Shown here: positions 52,189-61,069 of the stretch, piece by piece | How positions within the stretch are numbered: the stretch's first letter is position 1 | Layout: each line of letters begins with the position of its first letter | Assembly: GCF_000717715.1 (NCBI RefSeq) | Contig: NZ_JOAI01000024.1 | Coordinates: 48,925 to 112,924 of the forward strand | Source: Streptomyces sp. NRRL B-24484 | Lineage (GTDB): Bacteria > Actinomycetota > Actinomycetes > Streptomycetales > Streptomycetaceae | Length of the DNA stretch: 64,000 nt | Direction: 5' to 3' | Made by a program: the position numbers and the translations under genes | The notes under the pieces: generated by a model | Told to the model about the DNA's origin: nothing | Seen by the model: only the letters and a program-made list of their open reading frames with translations | The model's database searches: none

Positions 52189-55100
52189 TCAGACGTTCCT
52201 GCGGTACTGACCGCCGACCTCGAAGAAGGCCTCGGTGACCTGCTGCAGGGAGCAGACCCGGGCGGCGTCCATGAGGACCTCGAAGACGTTCTCGCCGCTG
52301 ATGGCGGCCGTCTTCAGCCGGGCGATCGCCTCCGCGGCCTCCGCGCCGTGCCCGCGCTGGTAGTCGCGGACCCGCTCCAGCTGGGACTCCTTCTCGGCCG
52401 TGGTGGCGCGGGCGAGCTCCAGCTGCTGGGGCTCGCCGTCGCCACCGGGGCGGCGGAAGGTGTTGACGCCGATGATGGGCAGGGTGCCGTCGTGCTTGCG
52501 CTGCTCGTACAGCATCGACTCGTCCTGGATGCGGCCGCGCTGGTAGCCGGTCTCCATCGCGCCGAGCACGCCGCCGCGCTCGTTGATCCGGTCGAACTCG
52601 GCGAGCACGGCCTCCTCGACCAGGTCGGTGAGCTGGTCGATGACGAACGAGCCCTGCAGCGGGTTCTCGTTCATGGCGAGGCCCCACTCGCGGTTGATGA
52701 TGAGCTGGATCGCCAGCGCCCGGCGCACCGACTCCTCGGAGGGAGTGGTGACGGCCTCGTCGTAGGCGTTGGTGTGCAGCGAGTTGGCGTTGTCGTAGAT
52801 GGCGATCAGCGCCTGCAGGGTGGTGCGGATGTCGTTGAAGTCCATCTCCTGGGCGTGCAGCGAACGGCCCGAGGTCTGCACGTGGTACTTCAGCTTCTGG
52901 GAGCGTTCGTTGCCGCCGTACTTCTGCTTCATCGCGACGGCCCAGATCCGGCGGGCGACGCGGCCGAGCACCGAGTACTCCGGGTCCATGCCGTTGGAGA
53001 AGAAGAACGACAGGTTGGGCGCGAAGTCGTCGATGTCCATGCCGCGGGCCAGGTACGCCTCGACGTAGGTGAAGCCGTTGGCGAGCGTGAAGGCGAGCTG
53101 GCTGATCGGGTTCGCGCCGGCTTCGGCGATGTGGTAGCCGGAGATCGAGACGGAGTAGAAGTTGCGGACCTTGTTGGCGATGAACCACTCCTGGATGTCG
53201 GCCATCATCCGCAGCGAGAACTCGGTGGAGAACAGGCAGGTGTTCTGGCCCTGGTCCTCCTTGAGGATGTCCGCCTGCACCGTGCCGCGGACGTTGGCCA
53301 GTGCGTGCGCCCGCAGGCCGGCCGCCTCCTCGGGCGAGGGCTCGCGGCCCTCGGCGGCGCGGAAGGCCTCGGTCTGCTGGTCGATCACGGTGTTGAGGAA
53401 GAATGCCAGGACGGTGGGCGCCGGACCGTTGATGGTCATCGACACCGAGGTGGTCGGCGCGGCGAGGTCGAAGCCGTCGTAGAGCGCCTTCATGTCCTCC
53501 AGCGTCGCGACCGAGACGCCGGAGGTGCCGACCTTGCCGTAGATGTCGGGGCGCTCGTCGGGGTCGCGGCCGTACAGGGTGACCGAGTCGAAGGCGGTGG
53601 AGAGCCGGGTGGCGGGCTGGCCCTCGGAGAGCAGCTTGAACCGGCGGTTGGTGCGGAAGGGGTCGCCCTCGCCGGCGAACATGCGGGCCGGGTCCTCGCC
53701 GTCCCGCTTGAACGGGAACACGCCGGCGGTGAACGGGAAGAGCCCGGGCAGGTTCTCGCGGCGCCAGAAGCCCACCAGCTCGCCGTGGTCGGTGAAGCGG
53801 GGCAGCGCGACGCGCGGGATCCGGTTGCCGGAGAGGGACTCGCGGGTCAGCTTGGTGCGGATCTCCTTGTCCCGGACGACGACGACCTGCTCGTCACCGG
53901 AGTAGGAGGCGACCACCGCGGGCCAGTTCTCGATCTGCTCGGCGACCTCGTGCGGGAGCTGCTTGCGGGCGGTGGTGAGCAGCGCGTCGACGTTGGCCGC
54001 GTCGTGCCCGGCGTCGGCGAGCTGGCCGCGGACGACGTCCAGGCGCTGCACCGACCGGGCCGCCTCGGTGAGCCGCTCGGTCTCGGCGTGGTAGCCGCGG
54101 ACGGTCTCGGTGATCTCGGCGAGGTAGCGGACCCGCTCGGCGGGGACGACCTGGCGGATGCCGGAGGAGTGGCGGACGGCGACCGCGGGCAGGGCGCCCT
54201 CGGTCAGCGGCAGGCCGTACTCGGCGAGGCCGGCCCGCAGGCTCTGGTAGAGCGCGGTGACGCCGTCGTCGTTGAAGGTGGCCGCGGAGGTGCCGAAGAC
54301 CGGCATGTCCTCGGGCCGCCGGCCGAACGCCTCGCGGTTGCGGACCAGCTGGCGGCCGACGTCGCGCAGCGCGTCCTTGGCGCCGCGGCGCTCGAACTTG
54401 TTGATGGCGACGACGTCGGCGAAGTCGAGCATGTCGATCTTCTCGAGCTGCGAGGCGGCGCCGAACTCGGGCGTCATCACGTACAGCGAGGTGTCGACGA
54501 AGGGGACGATGGCGGCGTCGCCCTGGCCGATGCCGGGCGTCTCGACGATCACCAGGTCGAAGCCGGCGGCCTTGACGACGTCGAGCACGTCGGTGAGGTG
54601 CTCGGGCAGTTCGTGGCTGCCGCGGGTGGCCAGGCTGCGGAAGAAGACCCGCTGGCCGTCGAGGGAGTTCATCCGGATCCGGTCGCCGAGCAGGGCGCCG
54701 CCGCCGCGGCGGCGGGTCGGGTCGACCGCGATGACGGCGATCCGCAGCTTGTCCTGCTGGTCGACGCGGAACCGGCGGACCAGTTCGTCGGTGAGCGAGG
54801 ACTTGCCGGAGCCGCCGGTGCCGGTGATGCCGAGGACGGGGGTCACCCGGGCCGCGGCGGCCGCGCGCACCCGCTCCGTGAAGTCCGCAGGCAGCTTGCC
54901 CAGCTCGGCGCCGGTGATGCTGCGGGCGATCGCGAACCGGTCGCCGGCGAGCAGCGCGTCCAGGTCGGCCGCCCGGCCGTCCCACAGGTCGAAGTCGCAG
55001 TCCTTGACGACCGAGTTGACCATGCCGGCCAGGCCCATCCGCTGGCCGTCCTCCGGCGAGAAGATCGTGACGCCGCTGCTGCGCAGCCGGGCGATCTCCT

Positions 55101-55416
55101 CGGGAACGATCACGCCGCCGCCGCCGCCGACCACGCGGACGTGCTCGGCGCCCTGCTCGCGCAGCCGGTCGACGAGGTACTCGAAGTACTCGACGTGTCC
55201 GCCCTGGTATGAGGAGACGGCCACGCCGTGGGCGTCCTCCTCCAGCGCCGCGTCGACGACCTCCTGGACGGAGCGGTTGTGTCCGAGGTGGATGACCTCG
55301 GCGCCCTGGGACTGGAAGATCCGCCGCATGATGTTGATCGATGCGTCGTGCCCGTCGAACAGTGCCGACGCGGTGACCAGTCGGACGGGGTGCACGGGAC
55401 GGTGCAGATCACTCAT
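52189..55416 (-). CDS. icmF: fused isobutyryl-CoA mutase
   Basis: 1075 residues. The N-terminal B12 domain has DGHDASINIMRR with the lower-ligand His23. A MeaB-type G domain follows with GTGGSGKSS near residue 195 and later ETPGIGQGD. The C-terminal TIM-barrel mutase is last. It interconverts isobutyryl-CoA and n-butyryl-CoA, and in some strains pivalyl-CoA, linking valine catabolism to polyketide precursors. ATG 55416 has GAGG six bases upstream. A 34-bp dyad lies just before its -10, and a very strong terminator follows the stop. Confidence 0.96.
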   Translation of the reverse strand: MSDLHRPVHPVRLVTASALFDGHDASINIMRRIFQSQGAEVIHLGHNRSVQEVVDAALEEDAHGVAVSSYQGGHVEYFEYLVDRLREQGAEHVRVVGGGGGVIVPEEIARLRSSGVTIFSPEDGQRMGLAGMVNSVVKDCDFDLWDGRAADLDALLAGDRFAIARSITGAELGKLPADFTERVRAAAAARVTPVLGITGTGGSGKSSLTDELVRRFRVDQQDKLRIAVIAVDPTRRRGGGALLGDRIRMNSLDGQRVFFRSLATRGSHELPEHLTDVLDVVKAAGFDLVIVETPGIGQGDAAIVPFVDTSLYVMTPEFGAASQLEKIDMLDFADVVAINKFERRGAKDALRDVGRQLVRNREAFGRRPEDMPVFGTSAATFNDDGVTALYQSLRAGLAEYGLPLTEGALPAVAVRHSSGIRQVVPAERVRYLAEITETVRGYHAETERLTEAARSVQRLDVVRGQLADAGHDAANVDALLTTARKQLPHEVAEQIENWPAVVASYSGDEQVVVVRDKEIRTKLTRESLSGNRIPRVALPRFTDHGELVGFWRRENLPGLFPFTAGVFPFKRDGEDPARMFAGEGDPFRTNRRFKLLSEGQPATRLSTAFDSVTLYGRDPDERPDIYGKVGTSGVSVATLEDMKALYDGFDLAAPTTSVSMTINGPAPTVLAFFLNTVIDQQTEAFRAAEGREPSPEEAAGLRAHALANVRGTVQADILKEDQGQNTCLFSTEFSLRMMADIQEWFIANKVRNFYSVSISGYHIAEAGANPISQLAFTLANGFTYVEAYLARGMDIDDFAPNLSFFFSNGMDPEYSVLGRVARRIWAVAMKQKYGGNERSQKLKYHVQTSGRSLHAQEMDFNDIRTTLQALIAIYDNANSLHTNAYDEAVTTPSEESVRRALAIQLIINREWGLAMNENPLQGSFVIDQLTDLVEEAVLAEFDRINERGGVLGAMETGYQRGRIQDESMLYEQRKHDGTLPIIGVNTFRRPGGDGEPQQLELARATTAEKESQLERVRDYQRGHGAEAAEAIARLKTAAISGENVFEVLMDAARVCSLQQVTEAFFEVGGQYRRNV

Positions 55417-55452
55417 GGAGGACCTCATGTCGGTTCGGCGGAGGCTACTGAA

Positions 55453-55486
55453 CACAAATATAGTAGGACGTCCTAGCATTTTTGTG
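55453..55486. promoter_or_regulatory. 34-bp dyad operator and -10 element of icmF
   Basis: The core is the perfect 12-bp palindrome TAGGACGTCCTA (55464-55475). Outer arms CACAAA (55453-55458) and TTTGTG (55481-55486) pair exactly about the same centre. On the minus strand TATATT (55462-55457) can be the -10, with the dyad just upstream. This is a locally AT-rich island in GC-rich DNA. A TetR- or MarR-type repressor site is likely; the regulator is not in the window. Confidence 0.65.
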
Positions 55487-55601
55487 AGGAGCGATGTGAC
55501 CAGACGCACATGTCGCCCGAACGGCGGCCTGCGCGAAGCCCCTGCACCCGGCCTGCGGCGGGCTCCGACGACCCGCTGAAGCCGGACGGCGGAATCACCC
55601 G

Positions 55602-56936
55602 TCAGGGGGACACGGCCCCGGCCGCGGGGGCGGGCGACCGGTCGGACCGGGCCGCCGCCGACGCCACCGCCTCCTGCCCGGCCAGTCGGCGCAGGCCCGC
55701 GCGCCGCTGGACCGCGCCCAGGGCGGTCACCGCGCCGCCCAGCGCGATCCAGCCGAGCGGCCCGGCCGTCATGACCAGGCCCGTCAGCAGCAGCGGACCG
55801 ACCGACTTCTGCACGGACTGGGCCATCCCGGCGACCCCGAGGTAGGAGGCCCGGGCCTGCGGCGGGGCCAGGCTCACCGCCAGCTCCCAGGAGATCACCG
55901 AGCGCAGCAGCTCCGCGAGGGTGACCAGGACGGCGGCCGCCAGCAGCGCGGCCGAGGCCGCCGGGGTGCCCGCGCCGGTGGCGGCCGCCAGCAGCAGGCA
56001 GCAGGCCAGCAGCGTCACGCCGTACCAGCGCAGCGCCCTGAGCGCCCCGCGCGGGCCCTCGGCCCAGGCGGAGACGCGCAGCTGCAGCAGCACCACGAGG
56101 ACGGTGTTGATCACCAGGAAGGCGGGGACGAGGGCGTGCGGGGCGCCGGTGCGGTGCACCAGCCAGAGCGGCAGGCCCACGTTGAGCACCGAGTCGTCGA
56201 GGTTCAGCGGGATGTCGAGCAGGACGAACAGCAGGTAGCCGCGGTCCCGCCAGGGGCCGGGCGCGGCGGCCGGCGCCGCGGGCCCCGTTCCCCCGCCGTC
56301 CGCGTTCCGCGCCACGACCGGCCCACCGCCGGCCGGCTCCCGGGTGCGCAGCACGAGGGCGGCGGCCAGCACGAAGGAGAGGGCGTTGGCCAGGATCAGC
56401 GCCCGGTACGCGGCGGGGGTGCCGACGGCCAGTCCGAGGGCCGCGATGCCCGCGCCGAGCGCGTAGCCGGCGTTGGCCGTGCTGCGGAAGAGCGCCTGGT
56501 AGACGCCGCGGCGCTCGCCCGCGACCCGGGTGGCGAAGAGCATTTCGAGCGTCTTGGCGGCCCGCTCGCCGAGGCAGGTGAGGGCCACCGCGGCCAGCAG
56601 GACGGTGTAGTCGTCGACGACCAGCAGCAGGAGCGTGGTGCCGAGGCGCAGCAGGTGGCAGGCGGTCAGCAGCCCCCGGACGGCGAAGCGTTCGGCGGCC
56701 CGGCCGGCGAGCGGCGATCCGGCGATCCCGGCGACCGCCCCGACGCCGAGCAGCAGGCCGAGCTGCCCGGCGTCGAGGCCGCGGACGAAGGTGAACCACA
56801 GGACGGACGCGGCCGACCAGACGCCGGTGCCGGTGCGGTCGACGAACTGGGAGAGCAGCATCGTCCGCCCGTCGCGTCCGCCCGGCGGTCGCCGCAGTTG
56901 TGCCAGCAGTCCGTCGGTGTTGCGCTTCCGCCGCAC
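55602..56936 (-). CDS. MFS transporter
   Basis: 444 residues, about 12 helices. It opens VRRKRNTDGLLAQLRRPPGG, then LLSQFVDRTGTGVWSAASVLWF. The helix 2-3 loop carries GLLLGVGAVAGIAGSPLAGRAAERFA. A drug- or metabolite-efflux role is likely. GTG 56936 is preferred because GGGGG precedes it and because the ATG at 56990 lies upstream of the predicted transcription start, inside a MarR-type dyad. It lies upstream of icmF on the same strand with 185 bases between them and its own control. Confidence 0.85.
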   Translation of the reverse strand: MRRKRNTDGLLAQLRRPPGGRDGRTMLLSQFVDRTGTGVWSAASVLWFTFVRGLDAGQLGLLLGVGAVAGIAGSPLAGRAAERFAVRGLLTACHLLRLGTTLLLLVVDDYTVLLAAVALTCLGERAAKTLEMLFATRVAGERRGVYQALFRSTANAGYALGAGIAALGLAVGTPAAYRALILANALSFVLAAALVLRTREPAGGGPVVARNADGGGTGPAAPAAAPGPWRDRGYLLFVLLDIPLNLDDSVLNVGLPLWLVHRTGAPHALVPAFLVINTVLVVLLQLRVSAWAEGPRGALRALRWYGVTLLACCLLLAAATGAGTPAASAALLAAAVLVTLAELLRSVISWELAVSLAPPQARASYLGVAGMAQSVQKSVGPLLLTGLVMTAGPLGWIALGGAVTALGAVQRRAGLRRLAGQEAVASAAARSDRSPAPAAGAVSP

Positions 56937-56966
56937 GGCGGGCCCCCGTTCGTCGCCTCCGATATG

Positions 56967-57007
56967 AATCTCGACATCAAGATACTTCATGTCGAGATTT
57001 CTCGGAA
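56967..57007 (-). promoter_or_regulatory. promoter and MarR-type operator of the MFS gene
   Basis: TTCCGA (57007-57002), 17 bp, TATCTT (56984-56979). The region 56967-56999 is a long dyad with 11-bp perfect arms (AATCTCGACAT/ATGTCGAGATT); its left part, 56968-56983, is ATCTCGACATCAAGAT, a MarR-like 16-mer. A repressor here would block the start of transcription. No MarR gene is adjacent. Confidence 0.65.
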
Positions 57008-57170
57008 GATCGGGAACCGCTGCCGCCCGGGGCGGCCGTGCGGGGCGCCGCCGCGGGCCCGGACTGCGCGTCAAGTCCCGTCGGCGGGACGGGACGGCCC
57101 GCCGGCCCGGGCCGCGCGCCGCCGTGCGAGGATCACAGGCAGGGAACCGGCTCGGGTGAGGGGATGCGCC

Positions 57171-58001
57171 GTGTGCACCGTGTTCGTCAGCTTCGACCCC
57201 GGCTCGCCGGTACCGGTCGTCGTCCTCGCCGCGCGGGACGAGTACGCCGACCGGGCCTGGCTGCCGCCGGCCCGGCACTGGCCGGCCCGGCCCCGGCTGC
57301 TCGGCGGACTCGACCTGCTGGCGGGCGGCACCTGGCTCGCGGTCGACCCGGGCGGCGCCGGCCGCACGCCGCGGCTCGCCTGCATCCTGAACGGCTTCGG
57401 GCTCCCGGCCGACCCCGCGCACCGGCTCTCCCGCGGGGAGCTGCCGCTGCTGGCCGCGGAGGGCGACGACCTGGCCGGCCGCGACTGGGCCCGCTACGAC
57501 CCGTTCCACCTGATCACCGCCGGCCCCGACGCGGTCTCCATGCTGGGGTGGAGCGGCGCCGAGCTCACCCGCAGCACGCTGGAGCCCGGCCTGCACGCCG
57601 TCATCAACGACGGCATGGAGGGGCTCGCCTCGCACCGGACCTCCTCGCGGAGCGCCTCGCGGATGATGGCCGCCCGGCTCGCGCACTTCCGGCCCCGGCT
57701 GGCCGCCGTCCACCGGCCCGAGCCGCCCACCGGCGGCCCGGACGCGCCAACCACCGGCGGCCCGGACGCGCCGACCGCCGAGGTGTGGGGCGACTGGCCG
57801 GCGATCGCCGACGGCGACGGCCTGGACCGCACCGACCCGGCCGCACTCGTCCAGCACCGCGACTTCGGGGGCGGACGGGTCTGGGCCACCACCTCGCTCG
57901 CCCTGGTCGGACTCGGCCGCAGTGGCGTCCGCTACGACTTCAACCCTGCGCCGGGCAACGCCGCCTGGTACCCCGTCGACACCCGGCCGCCCAGCGGCTG
58001 A
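57171..58001 (+). CDS. NRDE/TANGO2 family protein
   Basis: 276 residues. The start CTVFVSFDPGSPVPVVVLAARDEYADR is the NRDE motif, with the cysteine directly after the initiator, as in N-terminal-nucleophile-like folds; GGTWLAVDPGG follows. TANGO2 proteins act in heme or lipid handling, and bacterial roles are unknown. GTG 57171 has GAGGGG eight bases upstream. A tandem TGGPDAPT repeat lies near residues 183-196, a small low-complexity insertion. Confidence 0.93.
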   Translation: MCTVFVSFDPGSPVPVVVLAARDEYADRAWLPPARHWPARPRLLGGLDLLAGGTWLAVDPGGAGRTPRLACILNGFGLPADPAHRLSRGELPLLAAEGDDLAGRDWARYDPFHLITAGPDAVSMLGWSGAELTRSTLEPGLHAVINDGMEGLASHRTSSRSASRMMAARLAHFRPRLAAVHRPEPPTGGPDAPTTGGPDAPTAEVWGDWPAIADGDGLDRTDPAALVQHRDFGGGRVWATTSLALVGLGRSGVRYDFNPAPGNAAWYPVDTRPPSG

Positions 58002-58094
58002 GTCCGCGCCGGCCGCACCCCCGCGGGCTGCGCTCCCGGGGCGCGGTCCACCGGACCTGGTGCAGCCGGCCGGTGATCCCCTGCTGTCCCGCCC

Positions 58095-58538
58095 GTGGAG
58101 CATTCGACCTTCACCATGAAGCCGGCCCGGCTGGTCCGGCTCGCCCTCCGGCACGCCGTCTCCCACCTGGTCATCGGCGTCGCCGCCTACCTGGCGGTCC
58201 CGTCCTTCCCGCTGTACTACGTCCCGTTCGCCGTACTGCTGCCCGCCTTCTGCGTACTCGCCGCCGCCGGGGCCGGGACGGTCGTCGGCGGGGACGGCAT
58301 CGGGATCCGCAGGTTCTTCGCCACCCGGCCCGTCCTCCCGTGGAGCGGGATCGCCTCGGTCCACGAGGAGCAGGTCCGGAAGGCCGCCGTGATGGAGCTC
58401 CGCACCACGGCGGGCAAGGTGGTCACCCTGCACTGCCCCGTCACCGCCCCGTTCAGCCCCGGCCCCGACTTCGGGGCGGACCGCGACCGGATCGTCGCGG
58501 CCTGGCAGCGGCACGGCGCCGGGGCCGGGACGGTCTGA
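58095..58538 (+). CDS. PH-domain-like small membrane protein
   Basis: 147 residues. Two hydrophobic helices (LVIGVAAYLAVPSFPLYYVPFAVLLPAFCVLAAAG) are followed by a C-terminal beta domain (VVGGDGIGIRRFFATRPVLPWSGIASV) of the bacterial PH type. It may be cytoplasmic-facing and involved in envelope processes. The start is uncertain: GTG 58095 or ATG 58116, neither with a good ribosome site. Convergent with the serine hydrolase gene. Confidence 0.75.
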   Translation: MEHSTFTMKPARLVRLALRHAVSHLVIGVAAYLAVPSFPLYYVPFAVLLPAFCVLAAAGAGTVVGGDGIGIRRFFATRPVLPWSGIASVHEEQVRKAAVMELRTTAGKVVTLHCPVTAPFSPGPDFGADRDRIVAAWQRHGAGAGTV

Positions 58539-58549
58539 ACGGACTGCGG

Positions 58550-60118
58550 TCAGGGCAGCCCGACCGTGCGCCGGACGGTCTCGAAGCCGAGCACCTCGAC
58601 CCGCGGCGTGCCGTCGGCGTCCCGGGTCAGGCGGACCTCGTTCCCGACCAGCAGTCCGGTGGTCACCACGTAGCTGCCGTCGGGCAGGACCCCGAGCGGC
58701 ATCGTCCGCGGGCCGAGGTGGAGGGACAGGTCGAGGCCCTGCCGGGTGAGGCGGTAGCCGCCCTCGTAGTGGCCCAGGAACGCCGCGGTCGCCCCCGGGT
58801 CGCTCGGCGCGGTGCGGCTCCCGAGGTCGCGCAGGCCCTGCAGGGCGGCCAGGTGCGCGGCGTGGACCTTCTCCGGGACGCCCCGGTTGAGGCCGAACCG
58901 CTCGCCGAGCAGCAGGTTGAGGACGTACAGGTGGAAGTACGGCCCGGTCGGGGCCGGGTTCATCGCGTTGAGCACGACCAGCCCGAGGTCGTGCTCCGGC
59001 AGGAAGCCCATGTACGAGCTGAAGCCGTCGATGCCGCCGTTGTGCCAGACCAGCGAGGTGCCGTCGCGGAAGCGGTGGTGGATCCAGCCCATGCCGTAGC
59101 CGGAGGCGGTCACGTCCGGGTCGAACTCCGGCGACACGGGGACGGGCACGTGCGGCTTCCAGCACTCCGCGAGGTTCTGCGCCGACACCACGCGGCGGCC
59201 GTCCACCGAGACGCCCCGCCGCAGCTGCAGGCGGACGAAGGCGGCCATGTCGTCGAGCGAGGCGAGCGTGCCGCCGGCCGGCGCGTAGCTGCCGACCGGC
59301 CCGTAGGCGAGCGGCCGGGCGGCGGCGGTGAGGTCGAGGGCGGTGCCGCGCGCGAAGTCGGTGACCAGCCCGCGGGGGTCGTCCGCGATCCGGGCGCCGG
59401 CCATGCCCGCGGGCCCGTACACCCGGTCCCGTATCTCGGTGGCGAAGGTGCCGGTCAGGTCGTCGCCGGTCACTCCGGAGGCCAGCAGCGGCAGGTAGCC
59501 GCCGACGGAGTACACCGTGTTGTTGTAGCGGAAGGCGGTGTTCGGCCGGCCGGCCACCGGGAGGGTGACCAGCGACCGGAGGAGCTGGGGGGCGGTGGGG
59601 TCGCCCTCGTGGAGGCCGGAGAGCGCCGGCGGCTCGTCGATGCCGGTGGCCATGCCCAGCAGGTCTCGGACCTTCAGCGAGTGCGTCAGCCGGTCGGTGG
59701 GCGCGCGGAAGCCCGGCCAGGCGTCGACCGCCCGCTGGTCCCAGGACAGCTGCCGCCGGTCGACGTGGACGGCGGTGAGCAGGGAGGTCATCGCCTTGGT
59801 CGTCGAGGCGACCAGGAACCGGGTCGACGGCGTGACCGGCGCGCGGCCCTCCAGGTCGCGGACGCCGAGCGGCAGCGACAGCAGCACCCCGTCCCGGTCG
59901 ACCACGGCCACCGCCGCGCCGACCAGGCCCATCGCGGTGAACTCCGCCCGCACGAGGGCGGCGAACGCGTCCCAGCCGGTGTCCCGGCCCGCCGCCCGCG
60001 CCGTGGCCGGCGACCGGCTCGCGAGCCCGGCCGCCAGTCCGCCCGCCGCCAGCCCGCGGAGCACCGTCCTGCGCGTCGGACGGGTCGTGGTGACCGCGGT
60101 CGCGGCGTCGAACTCCAA
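58550..60118 (-). CDS. Tat-exported beta-lactamase-family serine hydrolase
   Basis: 522 residues. The N-terminus has a twin-arginine signal, TRRTVLRGLAAGGLAAGLASR, then ALVRAEFTAMGLVGAAVAVVDRDG. The active-site block is VASTTKAMTS (SxxK) and later RYNNTVYS, with SGYGMGWIHHRF and HNGGIDGF towards the end. It likely acts on peptides or esters outside the membrane. TTG 60118 is chosen because AAGGGGAGATCC precedes it; a GTG at 60157 has no site. The neighbour is unrelated. Confidence 0.9.
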   Translation of the reverse strand: MEFDAATAVTTTRPTRRTVLRGLAAGGLAAGLASRSPATARAAGRDTGWDAFAALVRAEFTAMGLVGAAVAVVDRDGVLLSLPLGVRDLEGRAPVTPSTRFLVASTTKAMTSLLTAVHVDRRQLSWDQRAVDAWPGFRAPTDRLTHSLKVRDLLGMATGIDEPPALSGLHEGDPTAPQLLRSLVTLPVAGRPNTAFRYNNTVYSVGGYLPLLASGVTGDDLTGTFATEIRDRVYGPAGMAGARIADDPRGLVTDFARGTALDLTAAARPLAYGPVGSYAPAGGTLASLDDMAAFVRLQLRRGVSVDGRRVVSAQNLAECWKPHVPVPVSPEFDPDVTASGYGMGWIHHRFRDGTSLVWHNGGIDGFSSYMGFLPEHDLGLVVLNAMNPAPTGPYFHLYVLNLLLGERFGLNRGVPEKVHAAHLAALQGLRDLGSRTAPSDPGATAAFLGHYEGGYRLTRQGLDLSLHLGPRTMPLGVLPDGSYVVTTGLLVGNEVRLTRDADGTPRVEVLGFETVRRTVGLP

Positions 60119-60317
60119 GGATCTCCCCTTCCCTGCTGCGGCGGACCGCAGGTGCACGGGCCGCCCGCCACGCTAGCCGCCGACCCGCAGCCCCCTCCCG
60201 GACACTCCGCGCCCCCGCGCGAACCTCACCCGATCAGGGGCCGGGAGCCCGCGCCCGCGGCACGGAAACCGGATGCACCCGGCCCATCGCCCGGGCGAGA
60301 ATGCGGCGGTGATCGTG

Positions 60318-60965
60318 ATGCAGCCCGTCCTGGAGATCGTCCCGCCGGACTCCTTCGGCCTCTGGCCGGTCGTCGACGTCGAGCCGTTCGCCCTGCTGCC
60401 CCTGCACGGCGGCCTCTCCCCGGCCGAGGTCGGAACGGTGGTGATGGGCCTCGCCGAGTACCTGCGCGAAGGCGGCGAGGGCGTCCCGCCCGGGCCGGAC
60501 GACCCGGTCGGCGCCTTCCTGCACGGGTTGCTGACGGCGGGTGAGGGCCTCTGCGCGTCCGGCGGGCTGCAGGTCACCGACACCTCGACGGGCGTCGTCT
60601 TCCGGCCCGGCTGCTGCGACGGCCTGGAGGACCGGCGCGACTGGTACCGCGTCACCGAGGCCGGCGAGCCCCTCTGGTACGGCCACGAGCCGGTGACTCC
60701 GGCCGCTCTGCCGCACGGTGACACCGTCCGACTCGTCGTCGACACCGGGCTCAGCGACTCCGAGGAGATCGAGCTCTCCGTCGGCGAGCTCCGCGGCCTC
60801 CTCGCCGGCGTGGACCGCGACCTCGCGGCCTTCCTGGTCCTCGCCGCCGACTGGGCATCCGTCCACGTGGCGTCCGTCCACGCGCCGACCCGGGCCGCCG
60901 CCCTGGTCGACGTCCTCGCCCGCCTCACGGACCTGCCGGCCCCGGACCTGCCGCCGAAGCCGTAG
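60318..60965 (+). CDS. hypothetical protein
   Basis: 215 residues, soluble, acidic. It contains Phe/Trp/Pro-rich parts (IVPPDSFGLWPVVDVEPFALLPLHGG) and a Cys pair (PGCCDGLEDRRDWYRV). It resembles small actinobacterial hypotheticals of immunity-like type, but I do not recognise a family. ATG 60318 is chosen; GTG 60309 is possible, and neither has a clear ribosome site. Confidence 0.7.
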   Translation: MQPVLEIVPPDSFGLWPVVDVEPFALLPLHGGLSPAEVGTVVMGLAEYLREGGEGVPPGPDDPVGAFLHGLLTAGEGLCASGGLQVTDTSTGVVFRPGCCDGLEDRRDWYRVTEAGEPLWYGHEPVTPAALPHGDTVRLVVDTGLSDSEEIELSVGELRGLLAGVDRDLAAFLVLAADWASVHVASVHAPTRAAALVDVLARLTDLPAPDLPPKP

Positions 60966-60979
60966 GCCGTCTCCCCCGA

Positions 60980-61011
60980 GGGCGTGCGGGTGGCACCTCA
61001 CCGGCACGCCC
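60980..61011. terminator. bidirectional terminator
   Basis: GGGCGTGC (60980-60987) pairs with GCACGCCC (61004-61011), with an inner GGTG/CACC. It lies between the convergent hypothetical gene and the DMT transporter gene. Confidence 0.6.
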
Positions 61012-61055
61012 TTGCGCCGGACGACCTTGCCCCGGACGCCCTTGCGCCGGACGAC
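61011..61055. repeat. 15-bp tandem repeat
   Basis: Three units of CTTGCGCCGGACGAC (the middle one differs at two positions) at 61011-61055, in the gap between convergent genes. Confidence 0.8.
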
Positions 61056-61069
61056 GCGCCGGTACGAGG

